Below are positions 1 through 7,742 of a DNA stretch of 64,000 nucleotides, one piece after another. The notes below the pieces were generated by a model. That model saw nothing but the letters and a program-made list of their open reading frames with translations. It was not told where the DNA came from and did not search any database. The DNA comes from Casimicrobium huifangae (lineage in GTDB: Bacteria > Pseudomonadota > Gammaproteobacteria > Burkholderiales > Casimicrobiaceae). Numbering within the stretch: the stretch's first letter is position 1; each line of letters starts with the position of its first letter. A program made the position numbers and the translations under genes. The stretch is taken from assembly GCF_009746125.1 (NCBI RefSeq), contig NZ_CP041352.1, positions 399,847 through 463,846 of the forward strand, in the 5' to 3' direction.

Positions 1-1
1 T

Positions 2-1339
2 GCCGCCGCTAAGGCCGCCTTCCCGGCGTGGGCGTCACGTCCGGCCGTCGAGCGCGCCAACCTGATGCGCAAGCTGGGTGACCTCATCGCGAAGCACGTC
101 CCGGAAATTTCGCAGACGGAGACGAAAGACACCGGGCAGGTCATCGCACAAACCGGCAAGCAGTTGATCCCGCGCGCGGCCGACAACTTCTACTACTTCG
201 CCGAGATGTGCACCCGCGTGGATGGCCACACCTACCCGACGCCGACGCACCTGAACTACACCCTGTTCCACCCGGTCGGCGTCTGCGCGCTGATCTCGCC
301 GTGGAACGTGCCGTTCATGACGGCCACGTGGAAGACGGCGCCTTGCCTAGCTTTTGGCAATACGGCTGTGCTCAAGATGAGCGAACTGTCGCCGCTGACT
401 GCCGCGCGCCTGGGCGAGCTGGCGCTGGAGGCAGGCATCCCGGCAGGCGTGCTCAATGTGGTGCACGGCTACGGCAAGGAGGTGGGTGAACCGCTCTGCG
501 CCCATCCGGACGTGCGCGCCATCTCGTTCACTGGCTCCACCGTCACCGGCAACCGCATCGTGCAGGCGGCGGGTCTCAAGAAGTTCAGCATGGAGCTGGG
601 CGGCAAGAGCCCGTTCGTGATCTTCGACGATGCCAATCTCGACCGCGCGCTTGATGCCGCCGTGTTCATGATTTTCTCCAACAACGGCGAACGCTGCACG
701 GCAGGCAGTCGCATTCTGGTGCAGAAGTCGATCTATGCAGACTTTGTGCAGAAGTTTTCCGAGCGCGCGCGCCGTATCACCGTGGGCGATCCGCTCGACG
801 AGAAGACCATCGTCGGCCCCATGATCAGTCAGGCCCATCTGGCCAAGGTGAAGAGCTACATCGAGCTCGGCCCGAAAGAGGGCGCGACACTGGTCTGCGG
901 TGGTCTCGACCGGCCATCGTATGCACCGGAATTGCCTGCCACGATGGGCAAGGGCAACTTCGTGTGGCCCACCGTCTTCGCCGATGTCGACAACCGGATG
1001 AAGATCGCGCAGGACGAAATCTTCGGCCCTGTCGCTTGCCTGATCCCGTTCACCGACGAGGCCGAGGCGATCCGCCTTGCCAACGATATCCAGTATGGTT
1101 TGTCGAGCTACGTGTGGAGCGAGAACCTTGGCCGCGCTCACCGCGTCGCGGCGGCAATTGAGGCCGGCATGTGCTTCGTCAACAGCCAGAACGTGCGTGA
1201 CCTGCGTCAGCCCTTCGGTGGCACCAAGGCCAGTGGCACTGGCCGCGAAGGCGGCACCTGGAGCTACGAAGTCTTTCTTGAGCCAAAGAACGTAGCGGTC
1301 AGCCTCGGCAGTCACCACATTCCGCACTGGGGCGTGTGA
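2..1339 (+). CDS. hpaE: 5-carboxymethyl-2-hydroxymuconate semialdehyde dehydrogenase, 5'-partial
   Basis: NAD-dependent aldehyde dehydrogenase that oxidises the ring-cleavage product of homoprotocatechuate (CHMS) to the tricarboxylate. The frame is open from base 2, so the true start lies outside the window and roughly the first 40-60 residues are missing. Visible ALDH landmarks are the SPWNVPFM Rossmann segment, FTGSTVTG, the catalytic-site stretch MELGGKSP and the nucleophile region NNGERCTAGSR. The C-terminus ending in SHHIPxWGV resembles HpaE rather than a generic ALDH. hpaD, hpaF, hpaH and hpaI follow on the same strand. Its stop codon overlaps the ATG of the next gene, indicating one operon. 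Confidence 0.93.
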   Translation, partial: AAAKAAFPAWASRPAVERANLMRKLGDLIAKHVPEISQTETKDTGQVIAQTGKQLIPRAADNFYYFAEMCTRVDGHTYPTPTHLNYTLFHPVGVCALISPWNVPFMTATWKTAPCLAFGNTAVLKMSELSPLTAARLGELALEAGIPAGVLNVVHGYGKEVGEPLCAHPDVRAISFTGSTVTGNRIVQAAGLKKFSMELGGKSPFVIFDDANLDRALDAAVFMIFSNNGERCTAGSRILVQKSIYADFVQKFSERARRITVGDPLDEKTIVGPMISQAHLAKVKSYIELGPKEGATLVCGGLDRPSYAPELPATMGKGNFVWPTVFADVDNRMKIAQDEIFGPVACLIPFTDEAEAIRLANDIQYGLSSYVWSENLGRAHRVAAAIEAGMCFVNSQNVRDLRQPFGGTKASGTGREGGTWSYEVFLEPKNVAVSLGSHHIPHWGV

Positions 1340-2328
1340 TGGACCGTCGCGCTGCGCTCTCAGGTTTGTCGGCAATCGGCGCGCTGGCGGCCGCTGGTGT
1401 GTGGTCGCGCAGCGCCGCTGCACAGACGGCAGACTGGCCGGCAAAGCCGGTGCGCATCATCGTGCCATTTCCACCGGGCGGCACGACGGACCTCGTGACG
1501 CGACTGGTGGCAACCGAGCTCGCCAAGGCCATTGGTCAATCGGTGATCGTGGAAAACCGCCCCGGCGCCGGCACCGTGATCGGTGTTGATGTGGCGGCGA
1601 AAGCGCCTTCCGATGGCTACACGTTTGTCACCGTCGCCAACAGCTTCTGCGCCAATCACACGCTGGTGAAGAGCCTGCCTTACGACACGCTGCGCGATCT
1701 GCGACCGGTCGGCCTGATGGGTATGAGCGAGCATGTGCTGGCGGTGCATCCGGGCAGCGGGCTGCGTACGGTGGCCGACCTTGCCGCTGCGGCGAAAAAA
1801 TCACCCGGCAAACTCACCTATGCGTCGTTCGGCAATGGCACCTCGGCCCATCTTTCCGGCGCGATGCTGGAACACGCGCTCGGCGTGCAGTTGACGCATG
1901 TGCCTTACAAGGGGCAGGCGCCGGCCCTCAACGATCTGCTCGGCGGGCAAGTGACGATGATGTTCGGCAACTGGCCGGAATTCCGCCAGCACGTGAAAGC
2001 TGGGAAGCTGATCGCGCTCGGCATGGCCACAGCAAAACGTTCGGCGCAGGCGTCGGAGATCGCCACGCTGGCCGAGCAGGGCGTGGCGCTGGAATCCAAC
2101 TCATGGAGCGGCGTGCTGGCGCGCACGGGCACCTCGGACGCCGTCGTTGCGAGGGTGAACGCCGAGATCAACAAGGCACTGCTATCGCCAGCGGTGACCA
2201 AAGCGTTCGCCGATGGCGGCATCGTATCTCTCGCGGGATCGCCCGCACAGTTCGGTGCGTTCATTCGCAGCGAAATCGACAAATACGCCGACATCATTCG
2301 CCGCGCCAACATCACAGCGGACGCCTGA
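1339..2328 (+). CDS. Bug/TctC family tripartite tricarboxylate transporter substrate-binding protein
   Basis: Periplasmic solute receptor of the Bug family. The N-terminus has an RR pair then a hydrophobic, alanine-rich stretch ending near SAAAQT, a likely signal peptide (Sec or Tat-like). The mature start PAKPVRIIVPFPPGGTTD and the later NRPGAGTVIGVDVAAK segment are the Bug family signature. The ATG at 1339 overlaps the hpaE stop; an in-frame GTG at 1336 is possible. No TctA/TctB membrane partners are present here. Its position inside the hpa operon suggests it binds an aromatic acid or a pathway intermediate, which is inference only. Confidence 0.88.
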   Translation: MDRRAALSGLSAIGALAAAGVWSRSAAAQTADWPAKPVRIIVPFPPGGTTDLVTRLVATELAKAIGQSVIVENRPGAGTVIGVDVAAKAPSDGYTFVTVANSFCANHTLVKSLPYDTLRDLRPVGLMGMSEHVLAVHPGSGLRTVADLAAAAKKSPGKLTYASFGNGTSAHLSGAMLEHALGVQLTHVPYKGQAPALNDLLGGQVTMMFGNWPEFRQHVKAGKLIALGMATAKRSAQASEIATLAEQGVALESNSWSGVLARTGTSDAVVARVNAEINKALLSPAVTKAFADGGIVSLAGSPAQFGAFIRSEIDKYADIIRRANITADA

Positions 2329-2337
2329 GGAGCAAGT

Positions 2338-3261
2338 ATGGGAAAGCTGGCACTGGTCGCCAAGATCACGCACGTACCGTCAATCTATCTCTCCGAGCTG
2401 GACGGTCCGCGCAAGGGCACGCGGCAGGATGCGATCGACGGCCATCGCGAAATCGGTCGTCGCTGTCGTGAGCTGGGGGTGGACACGATCGTCGTGTTTG
2501 ACACGCACTGGCTGGTGAATGCCAACTACCACATCAACTGCGCGCCGCACTTCAAGGGCCTCTACACCAGCAACGAGCTGCCGCACTTCATCAGCAACCT
2601 GCCCTTTGAGTTTTCGGGCAATCCGGCACTGGGCAAGATTCTGGCGAAGACCTGCAACGAGATGGGGGTGGAGACGCTGGCGCATGACGCCACCACACTC
2701 GACCCGGAGTACGGCACTCTGGTGCCGATGCGCTACATGAACGCTGATCAGCACTTCAAGGTGGTGTCGGTCTCGGCGATGTGCACCGTGCACTACCTCA
2801 ACGACAGCGCACGTCTCGGCTGGGCCATGCGCCGAGCAGTGGAAGAGCACTACGACGGTACTGTCGCCTTTTTTGCCAGCGGCAGTCTCAGTCACCGCTT
2901 CGCGCAGAATGGCCTGGCGCCGGAGTACGCGTTCAAGATCTGGAGCCCGCTGCTCGAATCGCTCGATCACAGCGTGATTGACATGTGGAAGCGCGGCGAG
3001 TGGAAGAAGTTCTGCGAGATGCTGCCCGAATATGCGGTCAAGGGACACGGCGAAGGCTTCATGCACGATACTGCGATGATGCTGGGCGCGCTCGGCTGGT
3101 CCGGTTACGATGGACAGGCGGAGATCATCACGCCCTACTTCGGCGCCTCGGGCACTGGGCAGATGAACGCCGTGTTGCCGGTCACCGCGAACGACGGCAG
3201 CGCGATTCCAGCGGCGCAGGCCTCAGCGGCGCTAGGCTATCAGGCGGTCAGCCGACTTTGA
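2338..3261 (+). CDS. hpaD: 3,4-dihydroxyphenylacetate 2,3-dioxygenase (homoprotocatechuate extradiol dioxygenase)
   Basis: Fe(II)-dependent extradiol dioxygenase of the LigB superfamily that cleaves the homoprotocatechuate ring to CHMS. The 307-residue protein begins MGKLALVAKITHVPS and carries IDGHREI, VVFDTHW (His57), NELPHF, ASGSLSHRF and GEGFMHDT, closely matching the enterobacterial HpaD I remember. His12 and His57 are likely iron ligands. A GAGG-type Shine-Dalgarno lies just upstream, 9 bases after the stop of the solute-binding protein gene. hpaE before it supplies the next enzymatic step. Confidence 0.95.
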   Translation: MGKLALVAKITHVPSIYLSELDGPRKGTRQDAIDGHREIGRRCRELGVDTIVVFDTHWLVNANYHINCAPHFKGLYTSNELPHFISNLPFEFSGNPALGKILAKTCNEMGVETLAHDATTLDPEYGTLVPMRYMNADQHFKVVSVSAMCTVHYLNDSARLGWAMRRAVEEHYDGTVAFFASGSLSHRFAQNGLAPEYAFKIWSPLLESLDHSVIDMWKRGEWKKFCEMLPEYAVKGHGEGFMHDTAMMLGALGWSGYDGQAEIITPYFGASGTGQMNAVLPVTANDGSAIPAAQASAALGYQAVSRL

Positions 3262-3270
3262 CCGCTTGTA

Positions 3271-3388
3271 CCCCTCCCCCTTGAGGGGGGAGGGGCAGGG
3301 GAGAGGGTGAACGCAGCCGAAGAGCAATATCGATTTCTTCCGCAGCAGCCCCCTCTCCCCAACCCCTCCCCCACGAGGGGGGAGGGAC
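3271..3388. repeat. GC-rich palindromic repeat cluster between hpaD and hpaF
   Basis: Two G/C-only hairpins frame this spacer: CCCCTCCCCC-ttga-GGGGG at 3271-3295 and CCCTCCCCCcacgaGGGGG at about 3364-3387. Between them GGGGAGAGGG near 3298 can also pair with CCCTCTCCCC near 3351, so the whole spacer can fold as one large structure. A shorter hairpin with a similar loop (CCCCC-acga-GGGGG) occurs at 7259-7272 in the rpoH leader, suggesting a dispersed repeat. It might attenuate or stabilise the hpa mRNA within the operon; no function is shown. Confidence 0.7.
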
Positions 3389-3424
3389 TCACTTTGATAC
3401 TCAAACACCATCAGTCTTGTTGCA

Positions 3425-3874
3425 ATGCCTCACCTCGTCATCCTCTACACCGGCAACCTCGACCTGCCTGCCGCGCAGGGCGGTAGTGACATGAAAGCGC
3501 TCTGTCGTAAGCTTGCTGACACGATGCTGGCAGTGCGCGACGAACAGGGCAAACAGGTGTTCCCCACAGGGGGCACGCGCGTACTCGCGTTCCCGGCGGC
3601 ACACTATGCGGTGGCGGACGACGGCTCGGCCGGACGCAGCGCAGGTGGTGACGGCAACTACGCCTTTGTGTACCTGAATCTGCGCATGGCCAAAGGCCGC
3701 AGCGCCGCCGTGCATGAAGCGGTGGGCAAGGCAGTGGAGGCCACCACCAAAGCGCACTTCGCCGAGCATCTCGCCACACGCCACATCGGCATTACCTTGC
3801 AGATTGACGAAGGGCACGAAGTGTTCGATGCCAAGAACAGTTCGCTGCATCCGCTGTTTCAGCCGAAGGCTTGA
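3425..3874 (+). CDS. hpaF: 5-carboxymethyl-2-hydroxymuconate Delta-isomerase
   Basis: Tautomerase-superfamily enzyme that isomerises 5-carboxymethyl-2-hydroxymuconate in homoprotocatechuate breakdown. Proline follows the initiator Met ([12 protein letters not shown]), so processing would expose the catalytic N-terminal Pro typical of the family. The protein has 149 residues, slightly longer than the usual ~125, because of a Gly/Ser/Asp-rich insertion around residues 60-75. It lies downstream of hpaD across a repeat-filled 160-bp spacer and overlaps hpaH. Confidence 0.9.
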   Translation: MPHLVILYTGNLDLPAAQGGSDMKALCRKLADTMLAVRDEQGKQVFPTGGTRVLAFPAAHYAVADDGSAGRSAGGDGNYAFVYLNLRMAKGRSAAVHEAVGKAVEATTKAHFAEHLATRHIGITLQIDEGHEVFDAKNSSLHPLFQPKA

Positions 3875-3876
3875 TC

Positions 3877-4680
3877 GTGCTGGCTTCTGACCTCACACAG
3901 TCGCTCGCGCGCCAGCTCTACGACGCACGCAAGTCGCGCACGCAACTCCGGCACTTTTCAAAGCAGTATCCGCAGATGACCATCGAGGATGGCTATGCCA
4001 TCCAGCGCGAGTGGGTGAAGCTTGAACTTGCCGATGGCCGCAGCATCAAGGGCCGCAAGATCGGCCTGACTTCACGCGCCATGCAGCAGGCCAGCCAGAT
4101 TGACGAGCCCGACTACGCGCCGCTGATGGACGACATGTTCTTTGCGGCGGATAGCGACCTGCCGCTAGAGCGTTTCATCGCGCCGCGCGTCGAAGTCGAG
4201 CTGGCGTTCCTGCTGGGTAAGCCGTTGAAGGGACCCGATGTCACGCTGGATGAGGTGCTGGCCGCGACCGAACACGTTGCTCCGGCAATCGAGATCATCG
4301 ACGCCCGCATCGAGCAGTTCGACCGCGAAACGAAGGCGATGCGCAAGGTGTTCGACACCATCAGCGACTTTGCCGCCAACGCTGGCATCATCGTTGGGCC
4401 CGGTCGCGCGCGGGTCAGCGAGATCGACTTGCGCTGGGCGGGCGCGATTCTCAGCAAGAATGGCGTCGTCGAGGAAACCGGCCTGGCCGCTGGCGTGCTC
4501 GGCCATCCCGCCATCGGCGTGGCGTGGCTCGCCAACAAGATCGCGCCCTATGGCGAGCAGTTGAACGCGGGCGATGTGGTACTCGCCGGTTCGTTCACGC
4601 GGCCGGTAAATGCTGTTCGCGGCGACTCGTTCGAGGCAGACTACGGCGCACTCGGCAGTTTCAGTTTCAGATTCGTATAG
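3877..4680 (+). CDS. hpaH: 2-oxo-hept-4-ene-1,7-dioate hydratase
   Basis: Hydratase of the fumarylacetoacetate-hydrolase-like/MhpD family that adds water to 2-oxo-hept-4-ene-1,7-dioate before the HpaI aldolase step. The protein is about 267 residues. Family segments seen include [26 protein letters not shown] (metal-binding acidic residues), AIEIIDARI and ANAGIIVGP. Start choice is uncertain: TTG at 3871 overlaps the hpaF stop and GTG at 3877 follows it directly; GTG is the more likely. It sits between hpaF and hpaI in pathway order. Confidence 0.92.
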   Translation: MLASDLTQSLARQLYDARKSRTQLRHFSKQYPQMTIEDGYAIQREWVKLELADGRSIKGRKIGLTSRAMQQASQIDEPDYAPLMDDMFFAADSDLPLERFIAPRVEVELAFLLGKPLKGPDVTLDEVLAATEHVAPAIEIIDARIEQFDRETKAMRKVFDTISDFAANAGIIVGPGRARVSEIDLRWAGAILSKNGVVEETGLAAGVLGHPAIGVAWLANKIAPYGEQLNAGDVVLAGSFTRPVNAVRGDSFEADYGALGSFSFRFV

Positions 4681-4703
4681 ATCCGTTTCAAGGAGGACCC
4701 CGC

Positions 4704-5474
4704 ATGATCCCGACGTCCAACCCGTTCAAGGAAGCCATCAAGGCCGGCAAGCCGCAGATCGGCTTCTGGCTCATGCTGGCGAGCCCCTATGCCACCGAGA
4801 TCTGCGCGAGCTGCGGGTTCGACTGGGTGCTGATTGACGGCGAACATTGCCCCAATGACGTTCCCCTGATGGCGGCAAGCCTGCAAAGTGTTGCGGGCTA
4901 TGGCCCGCAGGCGGTGGCGCGGGTGCCGATTGGCGACTCGACGCTGATCAAGCAGTACCTCGACATCGGCGCGCAAACCATTCTGGTGCCGATGGTTGAC
5001 ACCGCCGAGCAGGCGGCCGACATGGTGCGCGCGATGCGCTATCCGCCACACGGCATCCGCGGCGTCGGTGCCGGCAGCGCCCGTGCGTCGCGCTGGGGCG
5101 CCATCCCGGACTATGTGAAGAAGGCGAACGACCAGGTCTGCCTGCTGGTGCAGGCCGAGTCCAAGACGGCGATCGACAACCTCGACGCGATTCTCGCGGT
5201 GGAAGGCGTTGATGGCGTGTTCTTTGGCCCGTCCGATCTCTCGGCGTCGTTGGGCTACATCGGCAATGCGGCGCATCCCGAAGTGCAAAAGGTGATTGAG
5301 GACGGCATCCGTCGCGTGCGCGCCGCGGGCAAGGCGCCCGGCATCCTCACCGCCGACGAAACACTGGCGAAGCGCTATCTCGAACTCGGCGCGCTGTTTG
5401 TCGCAGTTGGCATTGACGTCAACCTGCTGACCAAGAACGCCCGCGCACTGGCGCAGCGCTTCAAGACGGCCTGA
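4704..5474 (+). CDS. hpaI: 4-hydroxy-2-oxoheptanedioate aldolase
   Basis: Class II (divalent-metal) pyruvate aldolase of the HpcH/HpaI family that splits 4-hydroxy-2-oxoheptane-1,7-dioate into pyruvate and succinate semialdehyde. Motifs are IDGEHCPND, the metal-ligand QAES (near residue 150) and [12 protein letters not shown]. The frame stays open upstream, but AGGAGG at 4691-4696 fixes the start at ATG 4704, giving 256 residues, normal for HpaI. It is the terminal step of the cluster. No succinate-semialdehyde dehydrogenase or hpaG decarboxylase is seen within the window. Confidence 0.94.
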   Translation: MIPTSNPFKEAIKAGKPQIGFWLMLASPYATEICASCGFDWVLIDGEHCPNDVPLMAASLQSVAGYGPQAVARVPIGDSTLIKQYLDIGAQTILVPMVDTAEQAADMVRAMRYPPHGIRGVGAGSARASRWGAIPDYVKKANDQVCLLVQAESKTAIDNLDAILAVEGVDGVFFGPSDLSASLGYIGNAAHPEVQKVIEDGIRRVRAAGKAPGILTADETLAKRYLELGALFVAVGIDVNLLTKNARALAQRFKTA

Positions 5475-5489
5475 GTCGCCTGCCAGTCG

Positions 5490-6254
5490 ATGACGACCCT
5501 TTCATTCACGCGCCCGTCACGCTTTGGTGCCGAGGAGTGGGACGCCCGCGTGCAGCTCGCGGCCGCCTATCGCATCTTCGCGATGCTGGGCTGGAACGAG
5601 CTGATCTACAACCACATCTCGCTGCGCGTTCCCGGTGAGCCGCGGCACTTTCTGGTCAACCCGTTCGGGCTGCATTACACCGAGGTCACGGCATCCAATC
5701 TGGTGAAGGTGGACGTTGACGGCAACATCATCGGCCACAGTGACTGGCCGATCAACCCGGCCGGATTCACCTTCCACGGTGCCATCCACGCCACGCACCC
5801 GAGCGCGCACTGCGTGATTCACGTGCACACCACGCCAACGATGGCGGTGTGCTGCAGCGAAGACGGCCTCTCGTTCACCAATTTCTATGCCGCGCATCTG
5901 TGGGGCAAGATCGCGTATCACGATTTTGAGGGCATCACCGTGCATCGCGATGAGGGCGCGCGCATTCTCGCCAGTGCGGGTGACAAGCCGGTGCTGCTGC
6001 TGCGCAACCACGGCCCGGTCGCGATCGGGCAGACGCTGCCGATGGCGTTCAGCTACATGTGGGTGCTGCAACGCGCCTGCGAAGTGCAGCTCGCCTCGTC
6101 ACAACTGGGCAAGCTGCGCGCAATCCCCGAGCCGGTGCTGGAGAAATGCGTCCGCGACGCACTGAACTTTGACCCGAAGTACGGCGCCGGAGCAGACTCG
6201 TTTGCCGCGCTGCAGCGCCTCGTGGATCGCATTGACCCGGGATATCGGGCGTAG
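5490..6254 (+). CDS. class II aldolase/adducin family protein
   Basis: Cytoplasmic metal-dependent enzyme of the class II aldolase/adducin family, 254 residues. HAIHATHPSAHCVIHVHTTP carries the HxH metal-binding pair, and LLLRNHGPVAIG supplies the third conserved His. It follows hpaI by 15 bp and is the last gene before a bidirectional terminator, so it is probably cotranscribed with the hpa genes. Substrate is unknown: it could be an auxiliary aldolase or decarboxylase acting on a side product, but the sequence does not show which. Confidence 0.85.
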   Translation: MTTLSFTRPSRFGAEEWDARVQLAAAYRIFAMLGWNELIYNHISLRVPGEPRHFLVNPFGLHYTEVTASNLVKVDVDGNIIGHSDWPINPAGFTFHGAIHATHPSAHCVIHVHTTPTMAVCCSEDGLSFTNFYAAHLWGKIAYHDFEGITVHRDEGARILASAGDKPVLLLRNHGPVAIGQTLPMAFSYMWVLQRACEVQLASSQLGKLRAIPEPVLEKCVRDALNFDPKYGAGADSFAALQRLVDRIDPGYRA

Positions 6255-6273
6255 CGACGTTTGCCCAAAAACA

Positions 6274-6297
6274 AAACGGCCGGATAACCGGCCGTTT
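6274..6297. terminator. bidirectional rho-independent terminator
   Basis: Perfect 10-bp stem AAACGGCCGG / CCGGCCGTTT with an ATAA loop. The A/T ends supply the U-tract in both directions. It lies between the convergent class II aldolase gene and rpoH. Confidence 0.9.
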
Positions 6298-6327
6298 GTC
6301 TTTGCGCTACCAGAGCAACCGGGGCGA

Positions 6328-7194
6328 TCAGCCCTCGATCTCTTTGCGCATCTGCTTCATCGCCTTTACTTCAATCTGGCGGATACGCTCAGCGCTTACG
6401 CCGTATTTGTCGGCGAGCTGCTGCAGGGTTTCTTCCTGATCTTCAGCCAGCCAGCGGCGGGTGATGATGTCGCGTGAGCGGTCGTCGAGCTTGACGAGCG
6501 CGCGCTTGAGGCCTTCGCTATGTACGCGGCCCACTTCTTCGGCCTCGATCACTTTGGCCGGGTCAGCAACATCGCTGTCGGCCGCCAGATAGGCGACTGG
6601 CGCGACGGCTTCGCTTTCGCTGTCATCCGGCGTACCGTCCATCGCGATGTCGCGACCGGACAGCCGCATGTTCATCTCGAACACTTCTTCCGGCTTGACG
6701 TTCAGCTCTTTCGCGATGCGCTTGGCTTCGGCTTGGGTGAGCGGATGCTCGCCCGAGCGCATGGCGCGCAGGTTGAAGAACAACTTGCGCTGCGCCTTGG
6801 TCGTTGCGACCTTGACCAGACGCCAGTTCTTCAGGATGTATTCGTGGATTTCGGCGCGGATCCAGTGCAGCGCAAAGCTCACCAGACGCACGCCGCGCTC
6901 CGGGTCAAAGCGGCGCACGGCTTTCATCAGGCCGACGTTGCCTTCCTGAATCAGGTCACCCTGCGGCAGGCCGTAGCCCATGTAGTTGCGGCTGACGCTG
7001 ACCACCAGGCGCAGATGGCTCATCACCAGCTGGCGGGCGGAATCGACGTCCTGCATGTACTTCCAGCGCAGGCCGAGCTCCTGCTCCTGCTCGGGTGTGA
7101 GCAGCGGGTATTTGTTGACGGCGGTCACGTACTGGTCAATGGTGCCCAGCGCGGACGGAACCGGAAAATTCAAAGTGGCGGTCGGGTTGGACAT
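6328..7194 (-). CDS. rpoH: RNA polymerase heat-shock sigma factor RpoH (sigma-32)
   Basis: Sigma-70 family factor directing transcription of heat-shock genes. The 288-residue protein has region 2 (LRLVVSVSRNYMGYGLPQGDLIQEGNVGLMKA), a region 2.4-like segment ending in WRLVK, the RpoH box QRKLFFNLR, and region 4 with YGVSAERIRQIEVKAMKQ. AGGGGAA about 9 bases upstream supports this ATG. A perfect CIRCE site lies roughly 180 bp upstream, implying HrcA control of the sigma-32 gene itself. It is monocistronic between two minus-strand spacers. Confidence 0.97.
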   Translation of the reverse strand: MSNPTATLNFPVPSALGTIDQYVTAVNKYPLLTPEQEQELGLRWKYMQDVDSARQLVMSHLRLVVSVSRNYMGYGLPQGDLIQEGNVGLMKAVRRFDPERGVRLVSFALHWIRAEIHEYILKNWRLVKVATTKAQRKLFFNLRAMRSGEHPLTQAEAKRIAKELNVKPEEVFEMNMRLSGRDIAMDGTPDDSESEAVAPVAYLAADSDVADPAKVIEAEEVGRVHSEGLKRALVKLDDRSRDIITRRWLAEDQEETLQQLADKYGVSAERIRQIEVKAMKQMRKEIEG

Positions 7195-7258
7195 TGCAAA
7201 ATTCCCCTAAACAAGTGCCGTCTGCCTGATTGCGCGGACGGCGCGCCGTGTATCTCTA

Positions 7259-7272
7259 CCCCCACGAGGGGG
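7259..7272. repeat. short GC hairpin in the rpoH leader
   Basis: CCCCC-acga-GGGGG, a 5-bp stem with a 4-base loop, lies 65 bp upstream of the rpoH start. It resembles the second hairpin of the hpaD-hpaF spacer. It could be a repeat remnant or a folded element of the rpoH 5' leader; nothing in the sequence decides between these. Confidence 0.5.
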
Positions 7273-7372
7273 CGGTCGTGCAAGCAACGATCGCTTGCCG
7301 AGCCCGCCGAGCCGAACCGGTGTCTCCACCGGCGTCGCCCGAGTGCATCAGGTGACTGATTTGCACACCATA

Positions 7373-7399
7373 TTAGCACTCACCATATGAGAGTGCTAA
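7373..7399. promoter_or_regulatory. CIRCE operator (HrcA-binding site) upstream of rpoH
   Basis: TTAGCACTC-N9-GAGTGCTAA, a perfect match to the CIRCE consensus with the canonical 9-base spacer. On the minus strand a weak promoter-like pair overlaps it: TTAGCA, 18 bases, TAATAT. HrcA bound here would therefore block rpoH transcription. CIRCE is established as the HrcA operator, classically at groESL and dnaK loci; that it acts on rpoH here is inferred from position. The nearest minus-strand gene is rpoH, 179 bp away. Confidence 0.93.
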
Positions 7400-7413
7400 C
7401 AATTGTATTTAGT

Positions 7414-7434
7414 TCCCGACTTTTTTGCTCGGGA
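7414..7434. other. small inverted repeat next to CIRCE
   Basis: TCCCGA - nine bases - TCGGGA, 15 bp from the CIRCE site on the side upstream of rpoH. It may be a terminator-like or protein-binding palindrome. The following bases to about 7610 hold no gene or motif that I recognise. Confidence 0.35.
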
Positions 7435-7610
7435 TTACAAAATATTCCGGTGTGAGCGCACGCTGACGTCGTGAAGGCTACATGGCGGGCGAGACACATG
7501 CCCCTTTGACGCCGGAGGAGGCAAGCTCATTACACCGATTCATCGGCGCGGTCGTCGTTTCGTCGCAGAAATCCGGCCTGGTCGGTCTGATCGAGGCTCG
7601 CCTGAGCATT

Positions 7611-7735
7611 GGCTTTTCTTGGAAAGCCCTATGTAAATAGGGCTCGAAGCCTCAAATCATCGAAAGTCGATAACTGCCTGAATCAGCACTTGAGCCCAAC
7701 ACCGGCAGGGGCTACGTCAAAAAGCTGCTCCTGCC
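7611..7735 (+). repeat. structured intergenic repeat, copy A
   Basis: First of five related elements. In order: hairpin GGCTTT/AAAGCC (7611-7628), GCCCTAT-GTAA-ATAGGGC, the box AAAGTCGA at 7663-7670 (itself inside ATCGA-AAG-TCGAT), GAGCCC at 7692-7697 able to pair with GGGCTC at 7640-7645, then AAAAAGC starting at 7719, inside an outer GGCAGG/CCTGCC stem (7704-7735). The box-to-A-tract distance is 56 nt. It lies between the S9 peptidase gene and rpoH, both on the minus strand. With 7441-7610 it fills a 550-bp stretch without genes. Confidence 0.7.
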
Positions 7736-7742
7736 AAGCGCG

